Part shown: piece by piece, positions 58,394 through 64,000 of the stretch | Position numbering within the stretch: the first letter of the stretch is position 1 | Layout of the letters: the number at the start of each line of letters is the position of its first letter | NCBI GenBank assembly: GCA_948567375.1 | Contig: OX419762.1 | Coordinates: 24,692,608-24,756,607 of the forward strand | DNA from: Lunularia cruciata | Lineage: Eukaryota > Streptophyta > Marchantiopsida > Lunulariales > Lunulariaceae | DNA: 64,000 nucleotides | Direction: 5' to 3' | Notes under the pieces: generated by a model | Told to the model about the DNA's origin: nothing | The model's input: only the letters and a program-made list of their open reading frames with translations | Databases searched by the model: none | Made by a program: the position numbers and the translations under genes

Positions 58394-58570
58394 CAGTCCG
58401 GTGGCAACTTCGAGTCGAATTCTTTATTCAGTTTGGAAATCTAGTTTGAAAACTACTTTATTCCGATTGAATCCAGTCTGCTTGCAACTTCGGGCCGAGT
58501 TCCTTCAATTTCAAATTTGAATCTCTTTCGCTTCGAGTTGAATTCCTGTTCGGAATTCTCTTTAAATATT
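58394..58570. repeat. Diverged tandem repeat, 80-bp spacing
   Basis: CAGTCCGGTGGCAACTTCGAG at 58394 is echoed by CAGTCTGCTTGCAACTTCGG at 58474, followed in each by a CGA(A/G)TTC(T/C)TT-type stretch. The end of the block (CTGTTCGGAATTCTCT near 58545) also occurs near 57405 in similar surroundings. Confidence 0.6.
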
Positions 58571-59561
58571 GTGGTCGAATCCATATTTTCACCCACCAAC
58601 CCAGCACTCCGTCTCAAGCCAAATATGGATGGTAGGATAAGCAAAGCATTCCCCCCTAAAAATTCCAAACTTCCCGTGAATTAAAGATAATAATTGGCCT
58701 CCATAAGGTAATAAGTTTCCATAAGTCTCCATAACGGTCAGTTCAGTAGTTCCCTATCACAGAAAATCCTGTCCATTTCCGACTTAACAGGATAAGCAAA
58801 TATTGTCGGCAATGTTATGTACAACATTGGATCCATCAGATACTGTAGGTAATTACAATACAAGGCCTAGTTTTTCGCGAAATTAGGCAACCAGCAGAAC
58901 TCGCACGCCACATAAAGCTGAAAAGGGATGTTGTGAAGTCTTTCCTCCAACTTGGAGTGCCGTTAAATCTATGTGCAGAAGTTGGGGTACTGTCAAATCC
59001 ATCTATGTAGAATTGCTTGGCCCCGAAAACAGTAACAAATTTCCGCACATGATCTAGCTTTGGATTCTCATTTCTCCACAACCAATCGTCGGCAGTGGTT
59101 TTCGAGACAATTCCTGTATATCTGGAACCGTTCCACAGGATAGAAGTACGGCCTGTGGATTGCTGCAGATTGAACGTTCTTGACTTCACTAGTTAACTCA
59201 TCGTGATTCTTTGCTCAAGCTTGGAAATCATGACCTTGCAGCTTTGCTATTGATTGAAGTATCATATCTTCAGCACGGTCTTATCTGACTTATCCCATAT
59301 GAAGATTTCAGACAGGCTAAATAGCACCATAGATCCTTCACTCAAATTCCCATTCGCTAGAACACTATAAAACATCGGAACGACGTATTTCTCGGACATT
59401 TATGTTGGATACACTCTACAAGGAGCTCTGCACAGCTTGTCTGACACATCATCAAAAAGACAAAAAGCTGAAGCACATGGCCCAAACTAATTCCTCCACA
59501 GCAACGGCGGCTGTCGTTTCCTACAAAATGCTAATGTACACAGCTGGCTCATCTAGCATGA
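58571..59561. other. Intergenic sequence downstream of CTNNBL1
   Basis: A minus-strand frame 59189-58836 (MKSRTFNLQQSTGRTSILWN...) and a plus-strand frame 59402-59731 are open but carry nothing I recognise; the latter overlaps the last CTNNBL1 exon and is probably chance. The CTNNBL1 3' UTR should begin just below 59562. Confidence 0.4.
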
Positions 59562-62500
59562 TCACAAAGAATTTATTATCTTTTGAATCTTGCTGCAACG
59601 TCTCTCCTTTTCTTCCAGTCCATCTACATCGCCGATGTTATCCAGATATTCCTGTAGCCAACGGACCTTCCCATTTAGTACCGAGATCACTCAAGTATAT
59701 TGACGAAAACAAACATGATATACATCACTGAGACAAAAGACTTGCATTCAAGACTGGACGTTTAGGTAGGACAAGATCAAAATTTTGAGACAAACCTTGA
59801 GTACAGCTTTTACATCATCTCTTGTAAGTCGTTGTTGCTTCAATAAGAGCTCTAAGCGATCTTGCATGCCACCATGTCTGGCAAGGAGTACACCATAACG
59901 CTCAGATCCAAAAAAGAAATTTGAATATTACCAGTGAGTCAACCTCGACAAACATTTCAGTAGAATGCGTAAGTAAACGTACTCTGAGGACCACAAATTT
60001 CCCATAATCAACGCGAGAAGCTGCACCACAACACAAAGTTCATTAGAACCTTGCCAACTTCTGAAGACCACCAAGAGACTACGATACTTGGTACGATACG
60101 ATAATGTCCTAAAATGATATAAATGATGGTTCAAAGGAAACTGAACATTGACATGACTCCATGTCAATGTTCAGTTTAGTTTTCAACAACGTAGGTTCAG
60201 CAGTGGTCCATCTCAACACCTACCTGTAAAGTATACAAGCCAGCCTCCAGTTTCGCATAATACTTTTCTTCTTCGTCAACCTGTGCAGGCCAACGCTCTG
60301 AGAGTAAGTGCCAATACGATATCTGAACTCCTGTATCGAGAAAACGACGGTACTAACCTTGGGTGACTAAAGAGGCAATTATGCTCAGTCGCGGTACTCC
60401 ATACTATGACTACGCACCTGGACATCATCAAGTTGGTGCGCATCGAGACGTTTACTTTCAGCTTTCACGCGATCGGAATACCTAAATTAAGAAACAAAAA
60501 GCATTACGTGCTTATTCACGATAAACAATCCAAATTTCTGAAAAGAAAATCTGATCAAACAATCAAATGCAGTGCGTATGACGAATCGGAATAGGTTAGA
60601 TAGTAAAGATGTTGTAACAGTGAATCCACGAGAGGTCGTCATCACCGCCTACGGAAGGGTAATACAACTCATAAGCGGCCAGTGTCTTCTCATAGCTCAT
60701 ATTGCGTACTTTCTTTACAGGTAACTTGACACTACTTGAGAGCCTTGGAAAACTTGAACCAGTTCCAGTTCTTCAATCTAAATTCAATAGAAGTCTTATG
60801 ATGGTACTCCTGTTCTCAAGTTCTTGATTCAAACCGCGCTCTTGTCCAAAGGGGTTAGAGATCATCGATCTCTGATTTCTTAACCCCCATCTTCCAATAA
60901 CCTTTCCGTGAAAGTCCATCCAAGTTTATTCAGATTCTTTCATCTCCAAAGTAAGTGAAGGCAAGCGCACACGAACGTATACCTGACATACAACTCCATC
61001 AAACGATCTATTTTCTCGTACTCACTCTCGGTGAACTTGCTGAGGAGACGCTCTCTGCGGGAACCCCGCGATAAGCCACCTGCTTGTCAAAATCAAGAAA
61101 GTAGAAGTCACCGCGCAGCGCATTTGAATGGAGACTTTTGTAAATTAAAATTTTCAACTATTTTAACAACATTCATGTGGAGAAAGGACAGTTTCCTTGT
61201 ATCATTTTCCACTTGCATTACCGAAAAGAGAAGAAATCAAAGAGATGACCCGCTCTTCAATTTCCTCAGGGTTTCGGTCACCCTTGCTCTTCGATTTTCC
61301 AGGCACCTGCCACAGTTGATTAAACGTTCTCATGAACAACTAAAAATATATTCAGCGACTCCTGTTTGTGAGCATTGACGATATGGCATTCTTCTAGTCG
61401 CCGCAGTCTAGTAGAGGAAACAAACAAGAAAGTATCGCAAAAAGATCGAATGTCAAAACAGCGTACTTTTCACTTTCCGAGAACTGTACACTTCACAGTT
61501 GTTGCGCTCATTAATGAAGGTACTTAAACTTAAATTTACCTTCCCCATAAACGCAGCAAAAAGAGTTTTTAAACCCAGAACATCGACGAATCGCTCGCAA
61601 GCCGCTGTGCAGCGAGTCATGGCAAAGTCCAGAGCCTTCATAGCAGAAGCATAGGCCAATCTCTTCTGCTTCATAATGATAATCATCAGCTCAACCCCCT
61701 CGGCCTTCACAAACCGATCCTTATTCTCGGTAGGCATCACGACGCTGCAAAGGCAATCAAAGAGATTTTCCAGCATCTCCTCCTCATCGGTAGTTTTCGG
61801 GTCCCTCGACTTATACATAGCTACAGCTTGCAGAACAGTATCAACTCCATTAAGCTGTCCAAGCCGCCTTTGGTTGATGGTACTGTTTTGGAGTAGTATA
61901 GCCAGAATCTCACTAGCATACAATTTGTTGACGTCGAATTCTCTCACCTTAAGTCTCGTCAAAAGCCATCTCAGCAGCTTCGTCCTTTCACACACCAGCT
62001 CTGCAACTTGTGGCTTCACTTCAATCATATTTTCTACAATGGATAAAGTGTTAAACACTGCCGTTCCTTCATCATTATCCGCCTCATCCAGCCTGGAGAG
62101 GTTCTGTATTAACAGCTCCAGTGCATTGTTCTCAATGAGAGCATCGACCAGAACCAATGCTGGCTCGTCACTGTCACCAATGACGTCCTCATTTGTGAGA
62201 TCATTGAGTAGGTCTACAACCCCTATGGCAATGTCCGTGTTCTCATGACTGAGTAATCCCAGAATGGACGAAACGGCATTCAACCTCACGAGCTCTGGAT
62301 AAAGGTCCGGCGCTGCGGCTAAAGCATGCATTTTCTTTATTTCGTCATCCAAGTCCACCTCTGATTCCACAAATTTGTCTGGCTGGTCCATATATTTCAT
62401 TCGAGCTTCCAAGTTATCACGCAATTTACGCTCGAAACCAAGCACTATCTTTCTAAGTCCTCTAACGTCGATGACCTCCACAACCTCAATAGACTCTAAA

Positions 62501-62661
62501 GCATCAAGCAGTGCTAAATCCACCTCTTGATTCATTTCTTGGGCATTCGGAAGTTTTGCTCCTTTGCTACCGGCAAATCGAGAGCCTTTCCATCCATCCC
62601 CATTTGCCAACCCGTTACCCTCGTGTTCCCTCTTCCTCTTGCTACTGCCCTGGAATGCCAT
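59562..62661 (-). CDS. CTNNBL1: Beta-catenin-like protein 1, armadillo-repeat spliceosome-associated protein, eight exons
   Basis: Nuclear ARM-repeat protein that associates with the Prp19/CDC5L splicing complex. Exons inferred from GT-AG sites and frame (minus strand): 62661-61540, 61306-61222, 61079-60983, 60481-60418, 60280-60224, 60020-59979, 59900-59796, 59651-59562. They join in frame into about 553 residues, close to the 563 of the human protein. Landmarks: basic SSKRKRE near residues 6-12 (possible nuclear signal), NAQEMNQEVDLALLDALESI, YMDQPDKFVESEVDLDDEIK, YPELVRLNAVSSILGLLSHEN, NDLTNEDVIGD, and a last exon EYLDNIGDVDGLEEKERR ending INSL-stop. Exon 1 holds 374 codons without an intron. 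The exon 6 donor (TAC|GTTTAC) is the least certain. Every frame is open, in contrast to the broken mobile-element genes. The start is the first ATG of the family N-terminus. Confidence 0.9.
60138..60177. repeat. Perfect 18-bp hairpin in a CTNNBL1 intron
   Basis: AAACTGAACATTGACATG (60138-60155), loop ACTC, exact complement 60160-60177. It lies in the intron between exons 5 and 6 (60021-60223). The arms are too short for a typical plant microRNA precursor. It looks like a fold-back duplication. Confidence 0.93.
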
Positions 62662-64000
62662 TTCGCATCAAAAGTTGAACCCTAACTCATGGGTAGGATC
62701 ACAAATCCACACCCAATCCCCACGCTGCCTCCACCACCTAATCTGTTGTAGCCTCTCCTGGTCCAAGACCTCCACACGAGGCTCGCTTCTTCTTCGTTGT
62801 TGTACACATATCACGAGAGGGAATGATCCTACATACTCGGAGAACATACAGTGGACCAAATACCGGAGGCAAATTCAGACCTGCCACAGGAAAATGGAGG
62901 TCTTGTGAGGTAAGCCACCGATCCTGACATGCACGGGAAACATGTACTCACTCTGGCTATGCGCCTCAACTCTAGGTTCGGATGGAACGATGAAGTGTGT
63001 TTTCTGATGAGAGTACACTAGGGAACAAGAGCAAAACAACTTCCCAGAGTCAAGTCGTACAATAGTGTCCGGATGTTTCTGACAAGAAAGACCCGCGACA
63101 TTACTAGACTAGACATTACCCCTCACGCTTCACATTGAACTAGCCACTTCTCGGTGTGCCATGCGCAGCTGCCAGAAGAAATTGTTACTCCTCACCTCAA
63201 CTAAATATCTAGCACTTCCCCGACCAAAACTGATACTCCACCAGAATCACATACAAGCACAGCGCAACGAAACCCTAAAATAAAGGAAACGATAGAAAAT
63301 CGCTTAAGGATACAAGAAATGACTAGACACTTCCGCCATGCCGGCGAGGTCACGCCTTGTCTACACTACGAACTCTTCTGCACCTTCGTCCTTCTGAACG
63401 CGTGTTCAAATTGGGCCGCCTACGTCCTCTTCCAGGAAGTCGTTCCTTGATAACCTGGATGCTGACGATGTTTCAACTTCCACTGTGCAAGTTCTAGGCC
63501 CTCCAGCAACTCAGCATCAAATATTTCGGGCGTTGCTGCTGGATGTTGAATGGACCAATCAAATTAATCTGCACGGACAAAACCCTGACCAGGCGGCAAC
63601 TGTGAATTTGTAGGTGGATGTGGGCCCCTTCGAAAGAACTTTTTCTGTAAAAATTTACATATCTACTTGAATAGGCTATTCTCCTTGGCTTCTTAGGTTT
63701 TCGTGCTCAGAATCCTCCTCACTGCCCTATAGACAACTTCTGGCTCATCAGCCTGCCTACATTTCAACTAAAAGCAGTCCAGTTTGCTCTCGCATCTCAC
63801 AACCGTCTTCCTGGCTAACATCCTCGTATCCAGCTAGTCTTGCTTAGCTGCAGCCAGACCGTGCTCTCAGCTGGTGTGCATTATGCGGGATATGACCGTT
63901 TGGACAGCAAGCAAAGCTTGACTGTAGCTCTTACCGCTTCCAAGTGCTATAATGGATATTGTGTGCAGAAAACGTGGTCTATATTCATGCCCTTAGAAAT
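62662..64000. other. Upstream region of CTNNBL1
   Basis: This should hold the 5' UTR and promoter of CTNNBL1. A minus-strand frame 62859-62668 ends just before the start codon and may be an upstream ORF or chance. An overlapping plus-strand frame 62564-62908 looks spurious, being antisense to exon 1 at its start. From 62910 to 64000 I see no gene, no clear TATA box and no repeat shared with the rest of the window. Base composition is more balanced than in the retrotransposon region. Confidence 0.4.

Noticed and set aside
59402-59731. 109-residue plus-strand frame
   Set aside because: It overlaps the last CTNNBL1 exon in antisense and has no recognisable content.
60138-60177. Intronic hairpin as a microRNA precursor
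   Set aside because: An 18-bp stem with a 4-base loop is too small for a plant precursor, and pairing stops at once outside the arms.
61676-62248. 190-residue plus-strand frame, Ser-rich
   Set aside because: Exact antisense of the CTNNBL1 first exon.

Overview
This is eukaryotic nuclear DNA, most probably from a land plant with a large, repeat-rich genome. Two things point that way. The only intact host gene, at the right end, is a spliced CTNNBL1 whose last exon reads like the plant orthologues. Nearly everything else is nested, mutated Ty3/gypsy LTR retrotransposons, one of them a chromodomain-bearing chromovirus. I cannot name the species. A non-seed plant is only a guess.

Layout. 1-10.5 kb: a minus-strand Ty3/gypsy element (family B; 5' LTR, primer site, gag, pol) cut in its RNase H region by a 3.8 kb element of a second kind, which is itself cut by another copy of the same kind. 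10.5-15.7 kb: rearranged end fragments of that second kind around a 5'-truncated chromovirus (family E). 15.7-23.3 kb: a plus-strand family B element, cut in its integrase by another such copy. 23.3-25.5 kb: sequence I do not recognise. 25.5-42.8 kb: a plus-strand Ty3/gypsy element (family C), cut in its reverse transcriptase by a 1.86 kb copy and in its integrase by an 11.8 kb minus-strand Ty3/gypsy element (family D) with very long, minisatellite-filled LTRs. 42.8-46.7 kb: another copy. 46.7-54.7 kb: the 5' half of a minus-strand family C element (gag, protease and a decayed cytosine-5 DNA methyltransferase domain), again cut by a copy. 54.7-59.5 kb: noncoding or decayed sequence. 59.6-62.7 kb: CTNNBL1 on the minus strand in eight inferred exons. 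62.7-64 kb: its upstream region.

The best candidate for something undescribed is the second element kind, here called the NGYK element after the conserved residues NGYKVESY in its protein. There are six bounded copies and three end fragments. The copies begin TGTGACAACCC and end GGGTACCACA. They carry no long terminal repeats and no recognised transposase or gag-pol. They make 5-bp target duplications (AGTTG and ACACC are perfect) and hold one gene for a protein of about 800 residues with a conserved N-terminal domain, an acidic linker and a long coiled coil. Every bounded copy lies inside another mobile element. They could be a non-LTR-flanked transposon family, or solo LTRs of a retrotransposon with giant gene-bearing LTRs. 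The window alone cannot decide.

The second notable point is the methyltransferase domain in family C. It lies between protease and reverse transcriptase, and motifs I, IV, VI and VIII are all recognisable despite stops and a frameshift.

Mobile-element genes here are pseudogenes. Many of their stops are TAG where a sister copy or family motif has CAG or TGG, as expected from decay of methylated cytosines.
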